Shown: piece by piece, positions 37,554-51,717 of the stretch
How the letters are laid out: the number at the start of each line of letters is the position of its first letter
How positions within the stretch are numbered: position 1 is the first letter of the stretch
Assembly (NCBI GenBank): GCA_035048485.1
Contig: CM068590.1
Coordinates: 3,208,593 to 3,272,592 of the forward strand
DNA from: Pteria penguin
Taxonomy: Eukaryota; Mollusca; Bivalvia; Pterioida; Pteriidae
Length of the DNA: 64,000 nucleotides
Direction of reading: 5' to 3'
Made by a program: the position numbers and the translations under genes
Notes under the pieces: model-generated
What the model saw: only the letters and a program-made list of their open reading frames with translations
What the model was told of the DNA's origin: nothing
Databases searched by the model: none

Positions 37554-39414
37554 CTATAAAAGTTATAAAATAAAATATATATCGATGTGATTTTCATATA
37601 TGTAAAGTTTATATAAATGAAAATTTCGTCATGCAATATTTTGAAATATTTATCAATCTGTTTTAGGCCATAATAATAATAAAAAATTCCTAAATTCTCC
37701 TCCCCGCCTGCTCCAAGTTTTTCAAACTACATTTTGAATATTATATAGCCGACCGGAAATGCCCCCTGTCTTGTCCGTTTCCGTTACAGATATATAACAT
37801 TTTGTATATATTTGTTGAATTTGTCATTTTGTGTTACTGTTATAATAACAGGAAGTCAAATAAAACTATGACAGCTTTACAATGTTATTATTTAAGTCTG
37901 CCAGGTCAATATAGTCATATTCAATGTCCAATTCCATTTTAGAGAAAATTGAAAAATAAAAAAGAGAATTCGCCCCCACCCAAATTTTTTGAAAAGTTGG
38001 ATGAGAATCTAGCAAATGTTTTTTATTATGGCCTTAACGACAATTTATTCTTTTCATACTATGTATTGATAGATATGATGGGACTGATAAACCATCCACG
38101 ATTACTCCACTTCCAAGATGGCGGCATCTGTCTGGTGCAGTGCTACCCAAATGATTCAATTATTTAGTAATAAGGGTGTTCATCATATCTATCAATACAT
38201 AGTATGAAAAGAATAAATTGTCGTTAAGGCCATAATAAAAAACATTTGCTAGATTTACGAATAAACAAAAACCGAAAAAACTCCAAACTGGTTTAACCTG
38301 GCACCCCTTAATATTCTGAAAGTTGAAGTCGTCGATTTCGCTTACGTGCAATGCTATAGCTTCGAAACTATACATTATCTATGCAAACAGTCGTTTATTT
38401 GAACTTACTCGTTGATGACAGGTGAGTCGTAACTATAACTGGACTCGTTGGTCAGGTCTGTAACTTTTTTGCCATCGCGGAAAAGCTCGATTTTCTGCTC
38501 TCTACCTATGAAATAAATCGATCAAAAGTGCAATAGTCATTATACTTCTCAGAATTCGAGAATAAAATTCTGTCAGCATTATGAACACTCTGAATCAACA
38601 ATAGATCACTTCGTACAGTATACATAAAATAAAGTCATTTTTAACTTTTACTGCATAAACATATGTCGCATTACGGAGACGTGGACAGCAAAGAAAGAGT
38701 TCGTGGACAGGGCAAATCATATTTCATCTATTGTCTCTGGCCAGGGTGAATATTAAAAATTTTCATATTTTATATTAATTTTGTGACGGAGACATATGAG
38801 CAAGTTTAACACCCTCGCTAGCTATACTGAGCTAGCTTTTCTGGCGATGCGGTTTTCCTCGTCCAGCTCGTCGAGTGCGGACATTGACTGGAGGGGTGCC
38901 CCGCCGACACGTTACGATATTAACGTCAGCTACTCTCCCTCCCCCGCGCTTCATTATATCTTAATCATGCAAACTAGGTGTCTCATGCCCCCAGCAGTAC
39001 CGTACCTAAGTAATGCATATGATTTAACCCTCGGACGACCTTGACATTATCGTTGAAGACGACCTTGGAGTGTTGTGACCTGCATGTGGCCGTGACTTCC
39101 ACTCGCTCTCTGTTGGGCGGGATCTCGATATACTGCTGTCCAACCATTATTAATTCCGCGTTGTACTTCCTCAGCTTGTTTGTGTAGTAGAACGTCATCC
39201 CGGAGCTGTCCGTGTAGTCCTTGCGCAGCTCAGGGTTATTCCAGTGGAACTGTGAATCAACGCCAAATATGTAAACAACTGGTGCTAGATGTACATTCTG
39301 TTGCACTAACAACAACATAGCATGGACTGTCATAGACAATTTTCATAAACACTTCGAAATCTGAGAGATGAAATGACATTGGGTGGATGGAAACATTACT
39401 ACTACTACTGCTAT

Positions 39415-39457
<43 letters not shown>

Positions 39458-39494
39458 GCTGCTGCTGTTGCTGCTACTGCTGCTGCTGCTGCTG

Positions 39495-39543
<49 letters not shown>

Positions 39544-39558
39544 GGCTACTACTATTGT

Positions 39559-39620
<62 letters not shown>

Positions 39621-41540
39621 GTACTTCAAGAACTACTACTACTACTACTACAGTCATAAAATTGCACATTCCAACATTTAGAATTATTTTCTATTTCAAC
39701 TTGTTGACCTTGTTATAGTAAAACTTTATCATGTTTGTGTCTATGTGCATTTTTATTACAGTTACTATCAGACAACGATTTTACGAGTAAACAACACCCC
39801 CACAAAAAAAAATACAACAACAACAAAATTAAACAAACAAAAACAAAAACAAAAACCCCAAACAAACAAACAAACAAACAAACAAAAAAAAAAAGAAAGA
39901 AAAACAAAAACAAAAAAAAAAAAAAAAAAAAAAAACAAGAAAAAAAAACCCACAAGAAAACAAAACAAAACCACAAACAAACAACCAAACCAAACAACCA
40001 AAACAAAAACAAAGCAAAAAGAAACAAAACAGAACAAACAAAATGAAGAGGAGAAGGCAAAAGAGGGGGAATGTAGATACCTGAAGTAACACCTTCTTGT
40101 AGCCGACCTTTCCGAACTGTATACCAATATCAGAATGGAGGCAGTCCCCGCTATAACCTACTGCCCATGCGCCGATCAAGTTAGGACAAGTAGGTTGACC
40201 CATATCACAAGCTGAGGCGTTGACGCTAATATCGGCTGAAAATCAAGTTCATCACGACATATATTTAATTTCCATTGACTGTTATTAAAAGTGAGAAGAT
40301 AAAATACAAAATAAATGGTGGTAGTATCTATGTATTTAAAAAGTACGAGATGACTGCATCAAACACAATTCAGGTGCGTACTGCCCACAGGTACTTGACT
40401 TGGCCTTAGACTTGGCCTTAGACTTGTTGTTTGCCTTACCATCAGGAGATGCTCTATCCTTATTGGCCATAACTGTTCTTGTCTTTGGCCTCTGCTTTGC
40501 CAGAGAAGTATCCTATGATCTGATACAAAATACACCTAAAACATCAACTCATGTTTGCTCTACAATGGGAAGAGGCTGTTTGCCATCTAAGGCAGCTGGG
40601 GTCCGGCGCCATAAACTGAGAAAATACTAAGTCATAATTTCATATGATTTCAATAACTGGGAGTTGTTTTTATGGAGTTTTATCCTATCGATAAATGGAA
40701 TTAAACATTTTGCATGACAAATTTATTTGAACGTTTGATAATGGAATAAATCAAAATGAAATAACTGCCTTAAGTGTTTTCTCAGTTTACAGCGCCGGAC
40801 CCTGATATATATGTGTTATTATACAGCATTTATTAACCCCCCCCCCCACCCCCCCCCCCACCCCACACACACACACACACACACACTTTTTTCTCCATAA
40901 TGTTATTTTAACTATGATTCTGTATTTCAAAGTCAAAATGCAGGTGTATGGAAGGACATGAATCCATATACCAATACACTAGTAACTGATACATGACCTT
41001 AGCGTACCTGAACCCTTACATCCATACACTAGTATACATGTGTATGACACACGACCTTTGCGTACCGAATCCATACAACCATACAATAGTATATGATACA
41101 TGACATTAGTGTACCTGAATCCATACAACCACACACTAATATATGATATATATGACCTTAGCGTACCGGAATCCTTGCATCCATACACTAGTATGTGATA
41201 CATGACATTAGTGTACCTGAATCCATACAGCCACACAATAGTATATGTTACATGACCTTAGCGTACCTGAATCCATACAGCCACACACTAATATATGATA
41301 TATGACCTTAGCGTACCGGAATCCTTGCATCCATAAACTAGTATGTGATGTAAGACGTAAGCGTTGTCGATGAATGGTTTGGACGCTATGATGTGGTAAG
41401 AGTCATCAGTGGGAACGTCAAACGTCATACAAAAATAATTTGTTTCTGTCCCGGGGACGACCGTCTCCGGAAAGCGGAGGGTGAAATTCTTCACGGCTGG
41501 AAATCGAAAAGTAAAGCATTAAAACGGAATTTATACACAC

Positions 41541-41593
<53 letters not shown>

Positions 41594-44500
41594 CCACCCA
41601 AATCACAAATTCATCATTGATCATAAATTGCTAAAGGAGTCTTACTTTGAATAGATAGGGAACCCTCCCCCTTTCTCTCTCTTTACACATCCTTTCATTT
41701 GATAAAAAGGCAAATGACGTTTGTATAATTTTCAAAATAATTTTCAATAGTGACCCTGTATGGACTTAATCATATTTTCTAGATTTCGCCATATAAAATG
41801 ACGTCGTCACTAAACAAACAAAAAAAAAAAAAAAGATAAAAAAAAATAATAACAAATAAATAAATAAATTGAAATCGGCAAGACGTGTGCTATTAAAATG
41901 AATTGGTGTATTTTAGTTCAATATATATGAATTGATCATTAAGGCAATATGCAGTATACAATCAATGGTAATTACATAATATAATAACTAAGTTATGTAG
42001 AAGATCTGGGTCCGGCGCCATAAACTGAGAAAATGCTTAAGTCATATTTTCATATTCTTCTGTTCAACAATGAAATAATAACTGGGATTTGGATTTTATT
42101 GAGTTTTATTCTATCGATGAATAGAATTAAAACATTTTACATGACAATTCATTTGAACGTTTGATAATGGAATAAATTAAAATGAAATAACTGACTTAAG
42201 TATTTTCTCAGCTTATGGCGCCGGACCACGAAACAATGACGGACCAAGAATTTCCGAAAGGGGGGGGGGGGGGTTTACATGTGCAATAGCCAAACTACTC
42301 GGCCATTTTTGGTGCTAAATCTGGATTTTTACTTGTAAATATGTGGCGAAAGGGGGGTGGGTGTTCCCCCTCTAAATCTGCTACTATGAAGACAAGTTGC
42401 TTCCTGTTTAAATTAATTCATTTTCCAATTTTTGTTATTGATGGTTACCGTTGAAAAAGACATTTTTGTTTCTATATTCATACATTTGTTTTACAATGGA
42501 GGTATTACAGTTTTACAAGGCTTGATAAGAAAGACAACAAAAGGTTTTTGAGTGGCATAAACATTTTTAAATTAAAGGTATCTTTTTAATCAATTTCTTT
42601 CACTTCACAGTTTACACTGAGCTAGCGCAGCTCTGTATGCAGTGTGCTCGTCTCGTGACTTGTGGTTTGTGCCCTGTGCCTTGTTCCCTGCCCCTGGGCT
42701 TCTGTCCCCTGTCCACTGCCCCCTGCGCCCTGTCTTTAGAACGATACAAAAAAAAAAAAAAAAACAAGGTCCCTCACTAATTCCGGTGAGACGGATCTAA
42801 ACTTCCGTGCAATGCATCAAGCAAATATCGTCACCATAGACGTGAGAGGGAAAACGTTTCGACGTGAGTAAAAACAAAAACAAAAAACAACAAATGATGA
42901 TTTTACCTATTAATTTCTGGGTGAATTCTCAGGAGAGATACTAGCTCTTGGTATTTTAAGGTATTGCGGAGGAGAATTACACATCTTTTAAATCTTAAGT
43001 AGTCCGTATTATCTCTATACTGATGGTGATAAGTTTTATATTTACTTCCAGATACCGATCACTGATAATGTAGACCTCTTCTCATCACGAGATGTTAAGT
43101 ATGGAAAACACACGTAGATCACTTTATCACATTCACCACGCCGCTGGATGTACATGCTTGTTTATGAGCTAACAGAGTCTTCACCTTTTTTATTTCTTAG
43201 AATTCTGAAGATTTAATATACCAAGCCTGGCAGAGAGACAGGAATGTTGATATTTTGCAGAGTTGTCGTTCGTTTCATCAAATTATTCTAAGAAGTTTTA
43301 TTATACCCTTTTTCCTGATGTTATGCGGCTGTGACACTTTCTACACAGTGTTTGTTCACATTCATGTGGTTAGCCAAACAGGGGACGCTCACTCCTCCCG
43401 GGCACCTGGCCTCACCTCTGAATTTCAGGGGTCAGTGAATGCCCACAGTGGTGCATTGTTGTTAGTACCATAGTCACGTGACATCAGTTACATTCGTATT
43501 TTATAATAATTGAATTTAAAACGATGACAATTACAATAACAATTACGGAAGGGTAAGGACCTGGCGTCTGGACCCAGCATCATACTCAATATACACTTTC
43601 TTGTATTTTTATTTCAATAAAATGTAATTTTATACTCCACAATAAGGTTACACTTTTTGTTGGATCCAGGAGGACCCCTTTTCAATGCCTGTCATTTTGT
43701 TTTGTGGTATATATACCACTGTTTAGTTTTCATATCAATGTAACGACAAACTGCCCAAAGGAGCCGGTATATTTTAAGTGTGTAAGATCTGTAAGGTGCC
43801 AATCTACATGTCGTTAATTTATGAAGTGCAAGTTGATGTTAGAAGGATTTGAACACAATCAGCATTCCGCAAATATCACGGTCGCCCAAATACCAACAAA
43901 AATACAAACAACACCCCATTCCAAAAAAAAAACAAACCAAAACGTAAGAAAAAAAACAAACAAACAAATTCCCAACTGCTGACACGCTAATCCTCATCTT
44001 TCATTGCGGTATGATATGTCAGCAGGGGATGCTTGCTCCTACATGGGACCTGATCCAAGCGTCACACGGCGAGAGTGACCGGTCAGCAGGGCATGTTTAC
44101 TCCTACATGGTAACTGATCCCAGCGTCACACGGCGAGAGTGAGTGGTCAGTAGGGGATGTTTGCTCCTATATGGGACCTAATCCAAGCGTCACACGGCGA
44201 GAGTGACCGGTCAGCAGGGCATGTTTACTCCTACATGGTACCTGATCCCAGCGTCACACGGCGAGAGTGACTGGTCAGTAGGGGATGCTTCCTCCTATAT
44301 GGGACCTGATCCAAGCGTCACACGGCGAGAGTGACCGGTCAGCAGGGCATGTTTACTCCTACATGGTAACTGATCCCAGCGTCACACGGCGAGAGTGAGT
44401 GGTCAGTAGGGGATGTTTGCTCCTATATGGGACCTAATCCAAGCGTCACACGGTGAGAGTGATCGGTCAGCAAGGCATGTTTACTCCTCCATGGTACCGG

Positions 44501-47500
44501 ATCCCAGCGTCTCACGGCGAGAGTGACTGGTCAGTAGGGGATGCTTACTCCTATATGGGACCTGATCAAAGCGTCACACGGCGAGAGTGACCGGTCAGCA
44601 GGGCATGTTTACTCCTACATGGTACCTGATCCAAGCGTCACACGGCGAGAGTGACCGATCAGCAGGGGATATTTACTCCTACATGGTACCTGATCCCAGC
44701 GTCACACGACGAGAGTGACCGGTCAGCAGAGGATGCTTGCTCCTACATGGGATCTGATCCCAGCGTCACACGGCGAGAGTGACCGGTCAGCAGAGGATGC
44801 TTACTCCTACATCGGATCTGATCCCAGCGTCACACGGCGAGAGTGACCGGTCAGCATGGGATACTTGCTCCTACAAGGAAACCTGATTCGATTGTTACAG
44901 AGCGGGTGTAACTGATCAGTAGGGGATGCTTGCTCCTACATGGTACCTCATTGCAGCGTCACACGGCGAGAGTGACCGGACAGTAGGGAATACTTTCTCC
45001 TACATGGTACCTGATCCCAGCGTCACACGACGAGAGTGACCGGTCAGCTGAGGATGCTTGCTCCTACATGGGACCTGATCCCAGCGTCACACGGCGAGAG
45101 TGACCGGTCAGCAGGGGATGCATGCTTCTACATGGGACCTGATCCCAGCGTCACACTGCGAGAGTGACCGGTCAGTAGGGGATGCTTGCTCCTACATGGG
45201 ACCTGACCCCAGCGTCTCACGGCGAGAGTGACCGGTCAGCAGAGGATGCTTACTCCTACATGGGACCTGATCCCAGCGTCACACCGCAAGAGTGACTGGT
45301 CAGCAGGGGATGTTTACTCCTACATGGGACCTGATCCCAGCGTCTGACGGCGAGAGTGACCGGTCAGCAGGGGATGCTTTCTCCTACATGGGACCTGATC
45401 CCAGCGTCTGACGGCGAGGGTGACCGGTCAGCAGGGGATGCTTGCTCCTACATGGGACCTGATCCCAGCGTCTGACGGCGAGAGTGACCGGTCAGCAGGG
45501 GATGCTTTCTCCTACATGGGACCTGATCTCAGCGTCTTACGGCGAGAGTGACCGGTCAGCCGGTGATGCTTGCTCTTACATGGGACCTGATCCCAGCGTC
45601 ACACGGCGAGAGTGACCGGTCAGCAGGGGATGTTTACTCCTACATGGGACCTGATCCCAGCGTCTGACGGCGAGAGTGACCGGTCAGCAGGGGATGCTTT
45701 CTCCTACATGGGACCTGATCCCAGCGTCTGACGGCGAGGGTGACCGGTCAGCAGGGGATGCTTGCTCCTACATGGGACCTGATCCCAGCGTCTGACGGCG
45801 AGAGTGACCGGTCAGCAGGGGATGCTTTCTCCTACATGGGACCTGATCCCAGCGTCTTACGGCGAGAGTGACCGGTCAGCCGGTGATGCTTGCTCTTACA
45901 TGGGACCTGATCCCAGCGTCACACGGCGAGAGTGACCGGTCAGCAGGGGATGTTTACTCCTACATGGGACCTGATCCAAGCGTCTCACGGTGAGAGTGAC
46001 CGGTCAGCAGGGGATGCTTGCTCCTGCTAGGGATCGGATCCCAGCGTCACACGGCGAGAATGACCGGTCAGCAGGGGATGTTTACTCCTACATGGGACCT
46101 CATCCCAGCGTCTGACGGCGAGAGTGACCGGTCAGTAGGGGAAGCATGCTCCTACATGGGACCTGAATCCAGCGTCACACGATGAGAGTGACCGGTCAGC
46201 CGGGTATGCTTGCTCCTGCTAGGGACCTGATCCCAGCGTCACGGCGAGAGTGACCGTTCAGCAGAGGATGCTTTCTCCTACATGGGACCTGATCCAAGCG
46301 TCTCACGGCGAGAGTGACCGGTCAGTAGGGCATGCTTGCTCCTACATGGGACCTGATCCCAGCGTCTCACGGCGAGAGTGACCGGTCAGCAGGTGATGCT
46401 TGCTCCTACATGGGATCTGATCCCAGCGTCACACGGCGAGAGTGACCGGTCAGCAGGGGATGTTTACTCCTACATGGGACCCGATCCAAGCGCCACACGG
46501 CGAGAATGACCGGTCAGCAGCGGATGTTTGCTCCTACATGGGACTTGATCCCATCGTCTCACGGCGAGAGTGACCGGTTAGCAAGGGATACTTGCTCTTA
46601 CATGGGACCTGATCCAAGCGTCACAGGGCGTGAGTGACCGGTCAGCATATTAAAATATTTCTTAAAAAAATTTGAAATTTATAAGTCCAAGGGCCATGAA
46701 TCCGTCGAAAGTGAATCAATCGTTACAAAACTCGAACTGGTACTGACGCCGCTTGAAATAAAGCCATATACCAAATATCAACTCAATATCTTGAAAGACG
46801 GCAAAAAAAGTCCGGAAAACATGACCCCGGACGGACGGACGGACAGCGCCATAACATAATACGTCCCGTCTAATGACGGACGTATAAAAAGGAAAAAAAG
46901 GCGCGGCTACTTTCCTAATAAGGAAAAAATGAGGCGTGGCTTTAGAAATTTTAGCGGGAAAATTCACAACTGCGCAAAAAAAAAAAAAAAAAAGAAGATG
47001 GTTTCAAAAACAAGTACATGTAATTCCTATTTACATAAAGCCATTTACATAAAGCCATTTCGCTTTGTTACCAACAGCTTGAATATTCCGATTACAACCT
47101 AAGCTTTTTTTTAAAATTACGCTTGTATATTAAGATAGCAAATTCGCTTTGACAGCGCATGTGCAAAATCCATTAGCGTGGCATGCTGGGTAATAATCTA
47201 GTACTAAGAAACAATATAAGAACATGAAAATTCTGCTGTACATATTGAGATTTCTAGAAATAAATCTTATAAAATGTTCACAATAAAAAAAAAAAAAAGA
47301 TTTGCTCACTACAAAAACCAACTTATTTCCGAATATTAACGATAACACCCGAGAGACTTTCCTAAAAAGGAAAAAAAAAAAAGGCGCGGCTACTTTCCTA
47401 AAAAGGAAAAATGAGGCGTGGCGTTAGAAATTTTAACGGAAAAATTCACTAATGCGGAAAAAAGATGGTTTCAAAAACAAGTACATGTAAATCCAACTTA

Positions 47501-49668
47501 CATAAAACCATTTGGCTTTGTGACCAACAGTTTGAAGATTTAATGCTATTCCGATTGCAACCTAATCTTTTTAAAAACTATGCTTTTTACTAGTATTTTT
47601 GTCGTATGGTTCCGGTCTGCCCTCCGTTTTGCTTCTGTTATTTACCTTTATAAGTCCCCGGAATCGAGATTACAGGTCGTATTGTTACTTACTTGGATCC
47701 TTGATGGCGTCACACTTGAAGGTTTCCAGGTCACATGACACCCAGTCACTTCGACCTTTACACATAGGACTATCTATTGGATCACAGACCCCTGTAACCG
47801 AAAATAAAAAGAAAATACATGAATTGGATTCATTTTCAAACGCTGAGATGATCCAGACAAGTGTCTTTGCATGGGATACACTCCTCGGGATTTATCTTCA
47901 GTTTCTAAGTAAAGTCTTATTCTTTTATCTTTTGTTTTACTATGGCCACTGCCTAAAGTGAGAAAATAATTAAGAATATTTTAAAATCTATATATGCTTC
48001 TACAGTAAATTCATATGCTTTTATTAATGTATTTACGACAATATTAGCAATATATGACTAAAAATTTGCACTATCGTATAGGATTAAAACAAAGTCATAC
48101 ACCATAATACATTTGGAATGTTTCTGATCCATTCTCTATAAAGAATCGGGCACTATGTAAATCTAGAAGCGGGCAGGTTGGATGAATGACTGTCACTCAC
48201 CAATTATTTCTTACATAAAATAAGAAGTTTTGATCATCGGCAAAAATATTCGGTAGATGTGCATACATACATATTAACTCACCCTCCAACGGTTCTCCCA
48301 CGATTGTTCTGCTTATGACGTCATACACAAATTTGTTATTTGTTGACGTTATCTGAGGACCGAATAAACTCCGACAGAAAACGTATTTGTTTATGGCGTG
48401 ATAAATAGAACAATGGGCTTTGCCGTCGGTTAACATCCGTTAGGCGGCGAGTTAGAAACGACGTTGAATGTTAACAACTTTATGACGTCATAAGAACGTT
48501 TCTTTGTTCTTTACAGCATTTTTGTGGGAATACATTTTATTTCAACCCTTAGCACTAGGACCGCAGTAAATGGCGACGAAGTCCATTGAAAACGCCAATT
48601 TATTTTACGAATATTGGACTGGATATCTCATGTCGATGACGTCATAATGACATACCTGGGTGTGTTATACCAGTCACGATCTCGGGCACTTGCCCCTCCT
48701 GCCACGTGCACTTTGGATCCCCTAGTTCCTGACCGTTGGATTTGCCGTCTTGGTCAGAGTCTTTTCTACATAACTCTGTTGTCCATGTCTAAATAAAACA
48801 AAATATACAGAAACTTTGAGTTACAATTGGTGACAAATTAAGTAACGATAAACAAAGATAAATAATGCCCTATACACATCTTGTCGGTTTTTGCAATACA
48901 CAGTTAACCCTTTTTAGGTAGGTATCTGACCTCAAATATATTGTGACAATTTTTTCCCGTAGCTTATTTGAAAGGGACAATACATACTATCTTTTCTTGA
49001 TATCTCATCTCCATGACAGGGTCACTATTTTGTTATAATTAATATCTGTGCTGTTCTTACGCACGAAAAACAAAGATATGCTCTAGGATTCTGTTTACTA
49101 AAATCGTCACTTTGTGACGCGTAAATAAGGAAGCTATTTATTTCGGCTATTTGTACAAATATCTATGTTGAATATGTTGTCGAATTTTGACAATTTACCG
49201 TAATTACCGTTAGATCTTAAATTACACACGCACCTACCTCACCCCCTTTCACCCCTTTTGTTTAGCTCACGTGAACGACAGCTAAACTGCGCTATTGTCA
49301 TAGCGCGTCTGTCGTCCAAGAACTATATGTCATACCTTGCCAGCTGCGAGGAAATCCAGACCAAATTGGTTCCGTTTACCTCCACCGTCTTCGTTGGTGT
49401 GACCTACCCCTTTCCAGATGTAGTTAGATTTACACGGATGGGCTACATTCTCGCCATTCGGGATCTTTGTCTGAAAGAATTTGTATCCCTCGCCGGTGTA
49501 TATCACGAACGATAAGATTAACGTTGTTCTGGAATTTTTTAATACAATACAATACAATACAATACAATACAATACAATACAAATAATAGTAATAATACTG
49601 ATTGATTGTTGATTTACGTCATTCTTCGAAACGAAAACAACAACAATAATACTTATAATAAAAATAAT

Positions 49669-49708
<40 letters not shown>

Positions 49709-50057
49709 TTTAAATGACTGATTATTGTTTTACGTCACTCCACAATTATTTCACGTATATGTTAACGGCATCCGCCTGATGCATGCATACAAACTTTTTA
49801 CCTTTGCAACGGACCCACCCGAAGTAGTGAAGGATCTTTTACAGGCGTGACACGGGACCTCGGTTTTAATGTCTCATCCGAAAGACAGAACACTGATGTG
49901 CCCAGGGCGAGATTCGAACCCGGAACCTCTAGTTCATGAGTCTAGCACCTCATCTACTGAGCCACACCGGCTACTACTACTACTACTACTACTACTATTA
50001 CTACTACTACTACTACTACTACTACTAATAATAATAATAATAATAATAATACTTCTG

Positions 50058-50116
<59 letters not shown>

Positions 50117-50147
50117 AGTACTACTACTACTGCTACCACTGCTACTT

Positions 50148-50194
<47 letters not shown>

Positions 50195-50372
50195 ACAACT
50201 TCTACTACTACTGCTGTTACTACTACTTCTACTACTGCCACTGCTGCTGCCGCTGCTACCACTATTACTACTACTACTACTGCTGCTGCTGCCACCATTA
50301 CTACTGCTGCTGCTACTACTACTACTACTGCTGCTACTAGTTATGCTATTACAACTACTGTTACTACTACTT

Positions 50373-50416
<44 letters not shown>

Positions 50417-51040
50417 GTTGCTGCTGCTACTGCTACCACTACTACTGCTACCACTATTCCTACTAATCTACTACTACTACCACTTCTACTACTATTACTA
50501 CTATCAGTACTACTACTACTACTACTACCTTTACTACTACTACTACAATTACTACTACTGCAACTACCAATACTGCTGCTGCTGCTTCCAGTTCTACTAC
50601 TACTTTTACTGCAGCTGCTGCTGCTACTACTACTACGACTACTGCTACTGCTACTACTACTACTACTACTACTACTGCTGCTGCTGGTGCTGTTTCTGCC
50701 ACCAATACTACTGTTACTACTACTACTATAACTACTACTACTATAACTACTACTACTATTGTGCTGCTGCTACTAATACTACTGCTGCTGCTACTACTAC
50801 TACTAATACTGCTAATACTATGATTGCTGCTGTTGTTACCACTCTTGCTACTACTACTACTACTACTACTGCTGCTACTCGTACTAATACTACAACTACT
50901 ATTACTGCTGCTTATGCCACCAATACTACTATTACTACTACTACAACTACTACTACTACTGCTACTTCTACTACCATTACTACTGCTGCTGCTACTACTA
51001 CTACTACTGCTGCTACTAGTTATGCTATTACAACTACTGT

Positions 51041-51095
<55 letters not shown>

Positions 51096-51677
51096 GTTGC
51101 TGCTGCTACTGCTACCACTACTACTGCTACCACTATTCCTACTAGTCTACTACTACTACCACTACTACTACTATTACTACTATCAGTACTACTACTACTA
51201 CTACCTTTACTACTACTACTACAATTACTACTACTGCAACTACCAATACTGCTGCTGCTGCTTCCAGTTCTACTACTACTTTTACTGCAGCTGCTGCTGC
51301 TACTACTACTACTACTACTGCTACTGCTACTACTACTACTACTACTGCTACTGCTACTACTACTACTACTACTACTGCTGCTGCTGGTGCTGCTTCTGCC
51401 ACCAATACTACTGTTACTACTACTACTATAACTACTACTATGCTGCTGCTACTAATACTACTGCTGCTGCTACTACTACTACTAATACTGCTAATACTAT
51501 GATTGCTGCTGTTGTTACCACTCTTGCTACTGCTACTACTACTACTACTGCTGCTACTCGTACTAATACTAAAACTACTATTACTGCTACTTATGCCACC
51601 AATATTACTATTACTACTACTACAACTACTACTACTACTGCTACTTCTACTACTACTACTGCTGCTGCTGCTACTAT

Positions 51678-51717
<40 letters not shown>

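Noticed and set aside
39343..40203. Several overlapping frames of about 80-120 codons, poly-Leu, poly-Val or Lys/Asn/Thr-rich
   Set aside because: Produced by the triplet array at 39393-39657 and the A/C-only tract at 39805-40040. Only 40081-40235 in this stretch is a real exon.
43998..46650. CRISPR-like appearance of regularly spaced repeats
   Set aside because: The units are contiguous 64-bp satellite monomers with no unique spacers, inside a eukaryotic intron.
48197..48436. 79-codon minus-strand frame inside the temptin/monooxygenase gene
   Set aside because: Exon 48656-48788 joins exon 47693-47791 directly in phase to give the expected HPGVCDP motif, so no intervening exon is needed.
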